A stretch of 12,673 nt of DNA from Bacteroidales bacterium (GTDB taxonomy: Bacteria > Bacteroidota > Bacteroidia > Bacteroidales > UBA7960). Under the pieces are notes generated by a model. The model saw nothing but the letters and a program-made list of their open reading frames with translations, was not told the origin of the DNA and searched no databases. This document shows, piece by piece, positions 1 through 7,158 of the stretch. How positions within the stretch are numbered: the first letter of the stretch is position 1; each line of letters begins with the position of its first letter. Location: the NCBI GenBank assembly GCA_007132825.1, contig SLNX01000085.1:1-12673 (forward strand), given 5' to 3'. A program made the translations under genes and the position numbers.

Positions 1-105
1 AGAAGCACTCCACCAAGGAGTTCTGCAAGTCCGGCGAGAAGCACTCCTTCGCGGAGCTCTGCAAGTCCGGCAAGAAGTACTCCGTCCAGAAGCAGCTCTC
101 CCGCA
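1..105 (+). repeat. In-frame 36-bp tandem repeat coding for RSTPxRSSASPA
   Basis: Two full 36-bp units (1-36 and 37-72) and a third shortened one (73-105, one codon missing) encode RSTPPRSSASPA, RSTPSRSSASPA and RSTPSRSSSPA. The units differ mainly at third codon positions, so the protein repeat is kept while the DNA has drifted. The array probably extends upstream of the window. Confidence 0.8.
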
Positions 106-162
106 CGAAGCAGCTCAAGTGGCTCCCGGTCATCCTCCTCAAGCGGTGGAAGAAACAGATAA
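1..162 (+). CDS. C-terminal end of an unidentified Ser/Arg/Pro-rich protein (partial)
   Basis: This is the last 53 codons of a gene that begins before the window, read in frame 1 and ending with TAA at 160-162. The encoded tail contains only Arg, Ser, Thr, Pro, Ala, Gly and one Asn. It starts with repeats of the form RSTPxRSSASPA, passes into Ser-rich sequence and closes with SSSSSGGRNR. It is strongly basic and certainly disordered. The reading frame is supported by the clean 12-residue periodicity, by the stop codon, and by a strong terminator 35 bases downstream. Ser/Arg-rich low-complexity tails occur on some Bacteroidota envelope-associated hypothetical proteins, but no domain is visible here and I assign no function. 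The stretch is much richer in G+C than its neighbours; the Ser/Arg/Pro/Ala composition may explain this without transfer. Confidence 0.75.
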   Translation, partial: RSTPPRSSASPARSTPSRSSASPARSTPSRSSSPARSSSSGSRSSSSSGGRNR

Positions 163-196
163 GCCACAATCGCACAAGTAACCCAATAATAAATCC

Positions 197-239
197 AACC
201 TCCCGGCACCATATACCGGTTTACGCCGGGGGGTTTTTT
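197..239 (+). terminator. Rho-independent terminator after the Ser/Arg-rich gene
   Basis: An 11-bp stem pairs AACCTCCCGGC (197-207) with GCCGGGGGGTT (225-235), with one T-G wobble and a 17-nt loop. It runs directly into six Ts (234-239). It lies 35 bases after the stop at 160-162 and only 32 bases before the next start codon. It is the strongest terminator in the window. Confidence 0.85.
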
Positions 240-271
240 GTTCAAACCCTTTTAATTGAAATATCATAAAA

Positions 272-1720
272 ATGAAAAAGTTTGCACTTGTAATCATAGT
301 GATTTTAATGACGGCTTCGATGGGTTTCGCACAAAGTGAAACAGATGCCTTGCGTTATTCGCAACTAATGTACGGAGGGACAGCCAGATTTGCTTCCATG
401 GGAGGATCATTTGGCGCCCTGGGCGGAGATTTTTCTTCACTGGGAATCAACCCTGCCGGAATTGCAGTGTACAGAAGCTCCGAAATCACGATCACACCGG
501 CCTTAAACTTCAGCCGTATAGAAACTACCTATTTCAACACCCCTGACGAGGATACAAAGTATGACTTCAATATGGGCAATTTCGGGGCAGTGATAACTTT
601 CCCAACCAACAGAACAGACGACAACGGAGGATGGCAGTTTATAAACATCGGCTTCGGCATCAACCGGCACAACAATTTTAACGAAAGATGGATTGCAAGG
701 GGGTTCAACCCAAACAACTCACTTATGTCAAGTTTTCTTGAACAGGCTATCCGGGAAGGAAGCGTGGGTCAGCTTGATGATTTTTCAACCGGACTCGCAT
801 GGGACACATGGCTATTGGGCAAAGATGAGGACACAGGCTTTTTTGTAGACATGCCGGATGGAATGGTTAGCCAGCACCGTGAAACCAATGCCTCCGGATC
901 TATAAGAGAATTTGTGCTTTCACTCGGTGCAAATTACGGCGACAAACTTTACCTTGGGGCAACTTTTGGCTTTCCCTCCATCCGATATAAAGAAGAAAAC
1001 GTTTTTAGGGAAGCTGACTCTGAGGGGTTAAGTGACGACTTTAACCAGTTGACCTATGTAAACTCTTTTGAAACATCCGGATCAGGCTTCAACTTCAAGC
1101 TGGGAGCCATTTTCCGTGCATCGGATGTTGTTCGTTTGGGCGCAGCCTTTCACACACCTACTTTTTACGAACTCCGCGACAAATACCGCGCATCCATGCG
1201 ATCCAGTATGAATTTTGATGACTATAAAGACTTTGCCCGGTCGCCCGAAGGGCGTTTTGATTACGAACTTGAAACCCCAATGAAGGCAATTGGAAGCCTC
1301 GGTCTTGTCTTTGGCAACATAGGCATGATTAACGTCGACTATGAATATGTTGATTATTCAACCATGCGACTGCGCAGCAGCAATCATCTGTTTACAGATG
1401 AAAATAGCATCATCCGAAACACAATGACACAACAACATGTCATTCGGGTTGGTGGAGAGGTGCGTCTTGATCCGGTCATTTTCCGGGCAGGTTACGCCCA
1501 TCATTCCAGTCCGTATGTATCAGGAGTTAATGATGGTGAACGCAATTTGTTATCTGCTGGCTTCGGCATACGGGAAGGGAACTACTTCCTCGATTTTGCC
1601 TACACCTATATGTTCTACAACGAAGATTACATTTTGTATGATATCGGCAGTGGAGGGCCGGTTGCAAACAGGGAATTCGCAAACAGCATGTTCCGAGCAA
1701 CCCTGGGCTGGCGTTTCTAA
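272..1720 (+). CDS. OmpP1/FadL/TodX-family outer-membrane beta-barrel protein
   Basis: The 482-residue product has a clear N-terminal signal peptide: a KK start, hydrophobic residues 5-18, and probable cleavage after the Ala of MGFAQS. The mature start carries the family hallmark ALRYSQLMYGGTARFASMGG, then GALGGDFSSLGINPAGIAVY, as in FadL-like proteins that carry hydrophobic molecules across the outer membrane. The rest alternates short beta-strand-like stretches. It ends in GWRF, a C-terminal Phe typical of barrels inserted by the BAM machinery. Bacteroidota homologues are often annotated as hemin receptor or hydrocarbon-transport protein, but the true substrate is not visible here. The start is ATG in an A-rich context with no Shine-Dalgarno. 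The gene stands alone, between a terminator upstream and a convergent gap downstream. Family assignment is firm; the ligand is unknown. Confidence 0.85.
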   Translation: MKKFALVIIVILMTASMGFAQSETDALRYSQLMYGGTARFASMGGSFGALGGDFSSLGINPAGIAVYRSSEITITPALNFSRIETTYFNTPDEDTKYDFNMGNFGAVITFPTNRTDDNGGWQFINIGFGINRHNNFNERWIARGFNPNNSLMSSFLEQAIREGSVGQLDDFSTGLAWDTWLLGKDEDTGFFVDMPDGMVSQHRETNASGSIREFVLSLGANYGDKLYLGATFGFPSIRYKEENVFREADSEGLSDDFNQLTYVNSFETSGSGFNFKLGAIFRASDVVRLGAAFHTPTFYELRDKYRASMRSSMNFDDYKDFARSPEGRFDYELETPMKAIGSLGLVFGNIGMINVDYEYVDYSTMRLRSSNHLFTDENSIIRNTMTQQHVIRVGGEVRLDPVIFRAGYAHHSSPYVSGVNDGERNLLSAGFGIREGNYFLDFAYTYMFYNEDYILYDIGSGGPVANREFANSMFRATLGWRF

Positions 1721-1773
1721 CAATATGGCAAAACAATAACCTTTGGCTATTTCTACTGCTATCATTTTTGAAT

Positions 1774-1810
1774 GTACTTTTTCTGTGGCAACCATCCAAA
1801 GAAAAAGTAC
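1774..1810. repeat. Imperfect inverted repeat, 15-bp arms
   Basis: GTACTTTTTCTGTGG (1774-1788) and CCAAAGAAAAAGTAC (1796-1810) pair with a single mismatch around a 7-base loop. Outside the arms, TTTTTG (1765-1770) and CAAAAA (1811-1816) could extend the pairing across a 3-base bulge. The outer ends are the palindromic tetramer GTAC. No T-run follows on the plus strand, so a simple terminator role is doubtful. It resembles small palindromic repeats scattered between genes in Bacteroidota, but copy number cannot be judged here. Confidence 0.6.
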
Positions 1811-1854
1811 CAAAAAGAAAGATCTCCGCTTACAATGCATCTGCTAAAATCTAC

Positions 1855-1876
1855 GGCATCTTCAATTGAAGATGCC
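1855..1876. terminator. Perfect 22-bp palindrome, possible bidirectional terminator
   Basis: The two halves GGCATCTTCAA and TTGAAGATGCC are exact reverse complements. As RNA it could form a 9-bp stem closed by an AATT loop. It is followed by TTGGTTTT on the plus strand and, read on the minus strand, by a weaker GTAGATTTT. Its place between convergent genes (ends at 1720 and 2034) suits a two-way terminator. The dyad could equally be a protein-binding site. Confidence 0.45.
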
Positions 1877-1936
1877 TTGGTTTTGAACGCAGATCCATCA
1901 AATGCGGCAGTGAACGCTAAAAGCTTAACATCAAAA

Positions 1937-1964
1937 AACAATGAACAATAAACAACGAACAAAA
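1937..1964. repeat. Degenerate AACAAnn heptamer array
   Basis: Four consecutive 7-base units, AACAATG, AACAATA, AACAACG and AACAAAA, share the core AACAA. The same core and the same period recur before prfB at 9882-9923. No reading frame or hairpin explains it. Confidence 0.6.
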
Positions 1965-2033
1965 AACAGACATGTCATTCCCGTATTGTGGCCACCACTT
2001 TTTTGGGGGGCTTGAACTCATGATGACAGGAAG

Positions 2034-2909
2034 TTATTCATCAACACTTTTCATGATCTCTTCATCTATCAACACCCTGCCACAATACTCACAAACAATG
2101 ATCTTTTTATGCAAACGGATATCCAGGTATCGCTGCGGTGGGATCTTGTTAAAACAACCTCCACAGGCGTCACGTTCAACCGGAACCACTGCCAGCCCAT
2201 TTAAAGCGTTCTCCCTAATACGCTGATAAGCGGTAAGTAAGCGATCTTCTATCTTTGCTTTTTGCTTTTCAGATTTCTCTATAAGCAAGGCTTCATCTTT
2301 TTCCGTTTCAGCAATGATGTCACTAAGTTCCGCTTTTTTTGCATCAAGGTCTTCTTTACGCTCAGTAAGCTCCTCATCAACCTTTCCAACAATCTCTTTT
2401 TTAATTTCAACCTCTGCAGAAAACTCTTTCATTTTTTTCTCAGCAAGCTGTGCCTCAAGTGTCTGATACTCTATCTCCTTCGACAATGAGTCATACTCCC
2501 TGTTGTTGCGTACGTTCATTTGCTGCGACTCATATTTCTTAATCAGTTCAAGGCTTTCCTGAGCTGCAATTTTCTTGTTGGAGATCGCGGTATCAAGATC
2601 TTTGATCTCATCCTGAAATTTTTTAACACGTGTTTCGAGTCCTTCAATTTCATCTTCAAGATCCTGTACCTCCAAAGGCAATTCTCCTCGAACACTTCTC
2701 AAACTGTCAATCTTTTGATCAATGCGCTGAAGCGTATACAAAGCGATAAGTTTGTTTTTAATGGTTTGTTCGATGCTTTCATCCAGTGACGACTCGGGCA
2801 TGTCAACCGGAGACCCCTCAGTGCCGGTGTTGGGGTTAATCTTTATGTTCTGCTCATTGTTTTGATCAGAAGCTTTTTTTGTTTGTGCTTTTTTCGTGCT
2901 CTTCGCCAT
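2034..2909 (-). CDS. C4-type zinc-ribbon coiled-coil protein (CT398/DUF164-like)
   Basis: The 291-residue product begins with a Lys/Gln/Asn-rich, probably disordered leader (1-45). A long charged helical region of coiled-coil character follows (about 48-232), including the family signature NVRNNREYDSLSKEIEY near 132-148. It ends in a four-cysteine zinc ribbon: C249-G-G-C252 and C273-E-Y-C276. This is the layout of the zf-RING_7 family typified by chlamydial CT398, whose members are linked to sigma-54 or secretion partners in some bacteria; the role in Bacteroidota is unsettled. It starts 36 bases after the nif3-family stop on the same strand, so the two are likely cotranscribed. The ATG start lacks a Shine-Dalgarno. 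The family call is good; the function is open. Confidence 0.85.
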   Translation of the reverse strand: MAKSTKKAQTKKASDQNNEQNIKINPNTGTEGSPVDMPESSLDESIEQTIKNKLIALYTLQRIDQKIDSLRSVRGELPLEVQDLEDEIEGLETRVKKFQDEIKDLDTAISNKKIAAQESLELIKKYESQQMNVRNNREYDSLSKEIEYQTLEAQLAEKKMKEFSAEVEIKKEIVGKVDEELTERKEDLDAKKAELSDIIAETEKDEALLIEKSEKQKAKIEDRLLTAYQRIRENALNGLAVVPVERDACGGCFNKIPPQRYLDIRLHKKIIVCEYCGRVLIDEEIMKSVDE

Positions 2910-2945
2910 ATGTTATTTGTGTCTTTATTGTTGAACTGCAGAAGT

Positions 2946-4040
2946 TTAGTAATAATGGACCGGATTGTTATCCACCTCCGAAATCAGGAGTGCAAAGTTA
3001 GTTATTTTTTTCTTAATCTGACTGTGTAATAATTCTTTGGTATATTGTTCCGTTTCATAGTGTCCGGCATCAATGAGCAAGATCCGGCTGTCAGCCTCAA
3101 AAAACTGGTGATATTTTACATCACCGGTTACAAATGCCTGAGCACCTGCCTTAATGGCATCCTGAATAAGAAAGGCACCGGACCCTCCACAAATGGCAAC
3201 ACGGCCAACAGGTTGGTCGATCAATGCCGAATGACGCAGGAATGGAACATTCATTGTCTTTTTCAGGTGATCCAAAAAATCCTTTGCAGGCAAAGGTGTA
3301 TCAAAAGTGCCTGTCATTCCCGATCCAACCTTGTCGAATACATTGTCAAGCGGATAAATGTCGTATGCGACCTCTTCATAAGGATGGCTTGCAAACATGG
3401 CCGACAATACGGCAGATTGCAGGAATGCGGGGAAAATAGTTTCAATGCGTACTTCCGGTTCATAATGCAATTCATTTATGCTTCCGGTAAACGGATTTGT
3501 ATTTTCACCCGCACGAAAGGAGCCTTTTCCTTCCAGGTTAAAGCTGCAGCAATCATAATCTCCGATCTGACCAGCACCCGCCTTAAAAATTGCTGACCGA
3601 ACCATGTCTGCATGGTCAGTCGGGCAAAATGTAACCAGCTTTTTAAGCAGCCCTTTTAAGGGTTTCAATATCTTTAAGTTCTTCAGGCCAATAACAGAAG
3701 CCAGCATGTTATTAACCCCTTCATGAACATTGTCGAGGTTTGTATGTACCGCAACAATCGCAATGCCCAAACGAACAGCCTCCATAATGATTCGTTGGGT
3801 AGCATCGGCGGCGGTTAGTTTAGTTATCCCTTTAAAGATCAAAGGATGGTGGCATAAAATCAGGTCACATTTGCGCGCTATCGCTTCACGAAGCACCTCC
3901 TCTGTTACATCCAGACAGATTAGTGCACGACTTACCTCCTGTTCAGGGTTTCCGATCTGTATACCCGAGTTGTCGTAAGACTCCTGGAGTGAAAAAGGAG
4001 CCACTCCCTCCAATGCTTCCATTACTTCTTTTAATTGCAT
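2946..4040 (-). CDS. Nif3-like dinuclear metal-centre protein (DUF34)
   Basis: The 364-residue product is full length for the long form of the Nif3/YbgI/DUF34 family. These form toroidal hexamers with a two-metal site in each subunit. Visible motifs are YDNSGIQIG (22-30), CHHPLIF with metal ligands H64 and H65, HTNLD with H99 and D103, and the C-terminal DAGHYETE with H327 and E329. Between the two halves is the inserted domain (about 133-235) found in the long family members, containing FASHPYEEVAYDIY. Proposed roles, such as GTP cyclohydrolase-like activity or metal insertion, remain unproven. It is the first gene of a likely two-gene unit with the downstream zinc-ribbon gene, a pairing that recurs in Bacteroidota. 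It diverges from lpxK across a 153-base gap. Confidence 0.92.
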   Translation of the reverse strand: MQLKEVMEALEGVAPFSLQESYDNSGIQIGNPEQEVSRALICLDVTEEVLREAIARKCDLILCHHPLIFKGITKLTAADATQRIIMEAVRLGIAIVAVHTNLDNVHEGVNNMLASVIGLKNLKILKPLKGLLKKLVTFCPTDHADMVRSAIFKAGAGQIGDYDCCSFNLEGKGSFRAGENTNPFTGSINELHYEPEVRIETIFPAFLQSAVLSAMFASHPYEEVAYDIYPLDNVFDKVGSGMTGTFDTPLPAKDFLDHLKKTMNVPFLRHSALIDQPVGRVAICGGSGAFLIQDAIKAGAQAFVTGDVKYHQFFEADSRILLIDAGHYETEQYTKELLHSQIKKKITNFALLISEVDNNPVHYY

Positions 4041-4066
4041 AGCTTTAAATTTATGTTGATGACACT

Positions 4067-4074
4067 CAAAAATA
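4067..4074 (-). promoter_or_regulatory. Candidate -7 element for the nif3-family operon
   Basis: Read on the minus strand this is TATTTTTG, an exact match to the Bacteroidota -7 consensus TAnnTTTG, 26 bases before the ATG. I see no convincing -33 TTTG at the expected distance, and the region is AT-rich, so chance is possible. Confidence 0.35.
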
Positions 4075-4113
4075 CAGGTTTTTTTAATACTTGTAGCGTC
4101 TTTTATTACCCTC

Positions 4114-4143
4114 TTGTTTCATAGATATTTTTATGTATATTTA
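4114..4143 (+). promoter_or_regulatory. Candidate Bacteroidota-type promoter for lpxK
   Basis: A TTG at 4114-4116 lies 19 bases before TATATTTA (4136-4143), close to the -33 TTTG / -7 TAnnTTTG arrangement; the last base of the -7 differs. It would give a leader of roughly 45 bases before the ATG at 4194. The divergent nif3-family gene needs its own promoter in the same gap. Confidence 0.35.
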
Positions 4144-4193
4144 CAGGTTGAAAATGCTGATTCCTAAGGAAATGACATAAACATAAGTTTCAA

Positions 4194-5303
4194 ATGGGTT
4201 TTTTCCGCATTCTTCTGGTCCCTTTTGCGCTCCTTTATGGCCTGGCTGTATGGGTCCGAAATGCATTATTCGACATTGGTGTTCTTCCTTCAGAGCAGTT
4301 TGAGGTTCCGGTGATCAGCATAGGGAACCTTCGTACAGGGGGAACAGGAAAGACGCCGCACGTGGAGTATCTGGTCAGGCTACTTAAAAACCAATACAAT
4401 GTAGCTGTTCTCAGCAGGGGTTATAAGAGAAAAAGCAGGGGTTTTGTTGTGGCAGGACCAGAAACATCATGCAAAGACATAGGTGATGAACCCTGCCAGA
4501 TGTACAATAAGTTTCCCGACATTGTTGTTGCAGTTCACGAAAAAAGAAGCAAAGGGATCAAAAGGATACTCGAAGTCTTTCCGGAAACCAATCTCGTTAT
4601 TCTTGACGATGCTTTTCAGCATCGTTATGTAAAGCCGGGTTTAAATCTTTTGCTCACTGGCTACTTTAATCCTTTTTTTGATGATTTTTTATTGCCTGTT
4701 GGCAATTTAAGAGAAGGGAAACGTCGGGTCCGACGTGCTGATGCACTCATTGTAACCAAAACTCCAACCATTTTTTCACCCCTTGACAGGCGTTATTTCC
4801 TTAAAAAACTAAAAAAGTATAAACAGCCGCATGTCTATTTTTCAGCTTTCCAGTATAAGAAACTGGCACCATTGAATGACAAAGCAAAGTCATTCAGCGC
4901 AAAGAGTCTGAAAAGCATTTTTCTCCTTACCGGCATTGCCAATAGCGTGGCGCTTGAGGAGTATTTGAAAACGATCAGCAAGGACCTTTATGTTCATAAA
5001 TATCGGGATCATCATCAATTTACTTACAAAGACCTGGAAAAAATCCGTTCGCATTTTAAAAAAACAATCAGCTATTCAAAAGTGATCGTAATCACAGAAA
5101 AAGATGCCATGAGGCTGCAGGACGCGAAGCTTCAGGAATGCCTTAAGGACATTCCTGTATTTGTGCTGCCGGTGGAAGTACAGTTTCATGGCTCGGATCA
5201 GAAAGATTTTAATGATTTGGTTTATCGGTTTCTGAAAAAAACAAAGAAACAGGGAACAAAAGCATGCCCCCTGTCTGAAAGTTATCAATCAAATTTTTGC
5301 TAA
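4194..5303 (+). CDS. lpxK: Tetraacyldisaccharide 4'-kinase
   Basis: LpxK transfers the ATP gamma-phosphate to the 4' position of the lipid A disaccharide at the inner face of the cytoplasmic membrane, late in lipid A synthesis. The 369-residue product has an N-terminal hydrophobic membrane helix (about 3-25) as in known LpxK proteins. It also has the Walker A loop GNLRTGGTGKTP (44-55), the following LSRGYKRKSRG (73-83), and the conserved LDDAFQHRYV (137-146) with the Asp and His of the active-site region. LLPVGNLRE (166-173) is also typical. Length is normal. The gene's TAA (5301-5303) overlaps the ssb stop on the other strand, so no terminator fits between them. The nif3/lpxK closeness recurs in Bacteroidota. 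Confidence 0.95.
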   Translation: MGFFRILLVPFALLYGLAVWVRNALFDIGVLPSEQFEVPVISIGNLRTGGTGKTPHVEYLVRLLKNQYNVAVLSRGYKRKSRGFVVAGPETSCKDIGDEPCQMYNKFPDIVVAVHEKRSKGIKRILEVFPETNLVILDDAFQHRYVKPGLNLLLTGYFNPFFDDFLLPVGNLREGKRRVRRADALIVTKTPTIFSPLDRRYFLKKLKKYKQPHVYFSAFQYKKLAPLNDKAKSFSAKSLKSIFLLTGIANSVALEEYLKTISKDLYVHKYRDHHQFTYKDLEKIRSHFKKTISYSKVIVITEKDAMRLQDAKLQECLKDIPVFVLPVEVQFHGSDQKDFNDLVYRFLKKTKKQGTKACPLSESYQSNFC

Positions 5304-5725
5304 AACGGGAGATCGTCGTCCTCGGGCGGCAAATCATCAGTTTTAGGTTGCTCCATAGTGTTCTGATCCTGCTGACTCCCTGAGCCTCCTCCCGGTCTGC
5401 TGCCTACAAAATTCATCACATCACCAATGATTTCGGTAGTATAGCGCTTATTTCCATCCTTATCATCCCACTGCCGCGTTTGGAGGCGTCCCTCTATGTA
5501 CACCTGGCTTCCTTTCTGCAGATATTTCTCAGCCAGCTCAGCACGCTGATGCCATACAACAACGTTGTGCCATTCTGTCTTTTCAACCATCTCCCCGTCC
5601 TTACCTTTATAATATTCATTTGTTGCAAGAGGGAAACGTGCCAGCTTGGTGCCGCTTTCCAATGTTCTGATCTCCGGGTCTTTTCCCAAATTTCCAAGTA
5701 AGATAACTTTGTTTACTCCAGCCAT
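5300..5725 (-). CDS. ssb: Single-stranded DNA-binding protein
   Basis: SSB coats single-stranded DNA in replication, recombination and repair, and recruits partners through its C-terminal tip. The 141-residue product has the OB-fold (about 1-108), opening MAGVNKVILLGNLGKDPE. It also has FPLATNEYYKG, TEWHNVVVW, AEKYLQKGSQVYIEGRLQTRQW and YTTEIIGD. A short Gly/Gln-rich linker leads to the acidic end EDDDLPF, the partner-binding tip. The start MAGVNKV is the normal SSB start; no Shine-Dalgarno is present and the leader is A-rich. It lies 192 bases downstream of mutY on the same strand. In gliding Bacteroidota such as Flavobacterium, ssb is usually followed by gldE and gldD; here the next gene is convergent lpxK. 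Its stop codon overlaps that of lpxK. Confidence 0.96.
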   Translation of the reverse strand: MAGVNKVILLGNLGKDPEIRTLESGTKLARFPLATNEYYKGKDGEMVEKTEWHNVVVWHQRAELAEKYLQKGSQVYIEGRLQTRQWDDKDGNKRYTTEIIGDVMNFVGSRPGGGSGSQQDQNTMEQPKTDDLPPEDDDLPF

Positions 5726-5917
5726 AATTTTGTTTTTTTGTTGTGAATAATTATATTTTCAATGCGAATTTATTTTTATTTTAGATATTTTAAAAATATT
5801 TGACACACAAAAAAGCTTAGTGGTCATTTTTTTTGGACAGTGAGTCTGATTTGATTCGAAATTAATAAAAAAGAGCATGAATCGCACATAATCTAATTAA
5901 CAAATCAGGCATATACT

Positions 5918-6991
5918 TTACTTTTCCTGAACCCGGGTCAACAATTCTATCAGTCTGGGCTTGGCCATCTGCTCAAACTGATCAATTTTAACGGGAATGA
6001 ATTTTTTATTTAACAAATCAGTATGCTCATGGTCTGCGCAGACCTGGAAAAGTTTGGCATGGATGGTTTGGTGTGTCAGCTTATGTACCCTTTGCCTGAC
6101 TTGCTTAAGCATCAGAAATGCTTTATCATCAGGAAAAAGCTGAAGCCACCATGGGTGTTGAAATATTTTTTCCGTGGAGATTTCTGCTGATGTTTCCAGC
6201 AGCGGAAAATCATACATGTTTTTCCAGATATCGTTTTCCAGTCGTTTTTTTATGTAGATAATGTTGTTTCCTTGCCTGTCTTTTGTTGTAATTTTGAAAT
6301 AATTGAAATATCTTTCCCTGGCGGCCTTTTTGGGGTTTTTTACGGGATAATGATGAGTTGCATTTTGTTGTTTTGCAAGACAGGTCTCATTTAACGGGCA
6401 TTTTTGGCATAATGGTCTGAAAGGTTTGCAAATCATGGAGCCAAGGTCCATCAAGGCCTGATTAAAGTCGCCGGGCCTCTTCGGGTCTATCAGCTGTGTG
6501 GCCAGTTGAAAAAATCGTGTTTTCCCTTTCGCAGTATCGATATTGTATGAAAGCCCAAAAACACGGGACAGCACACGATAGCCATTGCCGTCAAGTGCGG
6601 GGATGGGCTCCCTGAACACGATGGATGCAACAGCGGCTGCCGTATAGGGGCCAACTCCTTTAAGGCGCATCCATTGTTTACTGCTTTCGGGAAATTTTTT
6701 ATCCTGTTTCTTTACAATTTCGCGGGCTGCCTGGTGCAAGTTTCTGGCCCTGGAATAATATCCAAGCCCCTGCCATAATCGCAACACTTCATCTTCAGAA
6801 GCTGCGGCCAGGGAGGTCACGTCGGGGAAAGCATCCAAAAAACGGGAATAATATGTCATGCCCTGTTCAATGCGTGTTTGCTGCAAAATCACTTCGGAGA
6901 TCCATACCTTATAGGGGTCGTCTGAGGTGCGCCAGGGAAGGATTCTTTTATGGGAATCGTACCAAAATAATAAACGATCGGAAAATTCCAT
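5918..6991 (-). CDS. mutY: Adenine DNA glycosylase
   Basis: MutY removes adenine mispaired with 8-oxoguanine and so prevents G:C to T:A mutations. The 357-residue product has the catalytic region EVILQQTR with Glu33 and the helix-hairpin-helix LKGVGPYTAAAVASI (110-124). PALDGNGYRVLSR follows with Asp134, the Asp of this glycosylase superfamily. The [4Fe-4S] cluster ligands have exact C-X6-C-X2-C-X5-C spacing (C188, C195, C198, C204). The C-terminal NUDIX-like 8-oxoG recognition domain (about 228-350) includes KLTHQTIHAKLF, corresponding to the FSH/FTH loop, and AKPRLIELL. Length is typical. It diverges from HU across a 167-base gap and precedes ssb, as in many Bacteroidota. No clear promoter was identified. 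Confidence 0.95.
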   Translation of the reverse strand: MEFSDRLLFWYDSHKRILPWRTSDDPYKVWISEVILQQTRIEQGMTYYSRFLDAFPDVTSLAAASEDEVLRLWQGLGYYSRARNLHQAAREIVKKQDKKFPESSKQWMRLKGVGPYTAAAVASIVFREPIPALDGNGYRVLSRVFGLSYNIDTAKGKTRFFQLATQLIDPKRPGDFNQALMDLGSMICKPFRPLCQKCPLNETCLAKQQNATHHYPVKNPKKAARERYFNYFKITTKDRQGNNIIYIKKRLENDIWKNMYDFPLLETSAEISTEKIFQHPWWLQLFPDDKAFLMLKQVRQRVHKLTHQTIHAKLFQVCADHEHTDLLNKKFIPVKIDQFEQMAKPRLIELLTRVQEK

Positions 6992-7070
6992 CTAACCACA
7001 ATTGTCATCAAACAGCATACAAAGTAAAGAAGATATCTAATCGATTGATGTAAAAATGATTAATTTATTT

Positions 7071-7098
7071 TTTGGTAATAAGAAAAAAGTTATCTTTG
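7071..7098 (+). promoter_or_regulatory. Candidate promoter for the HU gene
   Basis: TATCTTTG at 7091-7098 matches the Bacteroidota -7 consensus TAnnTTTG exactly. A TTTG at 7071-7074 may serve as the -33 element, although the 16-base spacing is shorter than the usual 19-21. The predicted leader is about 55 bases. HU is normally highly expressed, which fits a near-consensus element. Confidence 0.5.
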
Positions 7099-7158
7099 CA
7101 AGCCTGAAACAAAAGAAAACTCATTATAAACACCTTATAACCAAAAAAGTAAAGAATC

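Larger units (their letters stand above)
1721..2033. other. Gene-free convergent intergenic region with repeat-like elements
   Basis: This 313-base gap separates two genes that converge on it. Short reading frames cross it on both strands, but none has recognisable protein features or a credible start. It holds three structured elements, listed separately: an imperfect inverted repeat (1774-1810), a perfect 22-bp palindrome (1855-1876) and a degenerate heptamer array (1937-1964). No strong T-tract terminator of the usual kind is seen for either flanking gene. The stretch could be a decayed copy of a dispersed intergenic repeat. Confidence 0.6.

Noticed and set aside
1762..1962. Minus-strand reading frame of 66 codons in the convergent gap
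   Set aside because: It runs through the inverted repeat and the palindrome, has no domain and no ribosome-binding context; repeat-derived reading frames of this type are usually not genes.
3045..3596. Plus-strand open frame of 183 codons
   Set aside because: It lies wholly inside the nif3-family gene, whose protein has clear metal-binding motifs in the opposite strand; the plus-strand product shows no family pattern.
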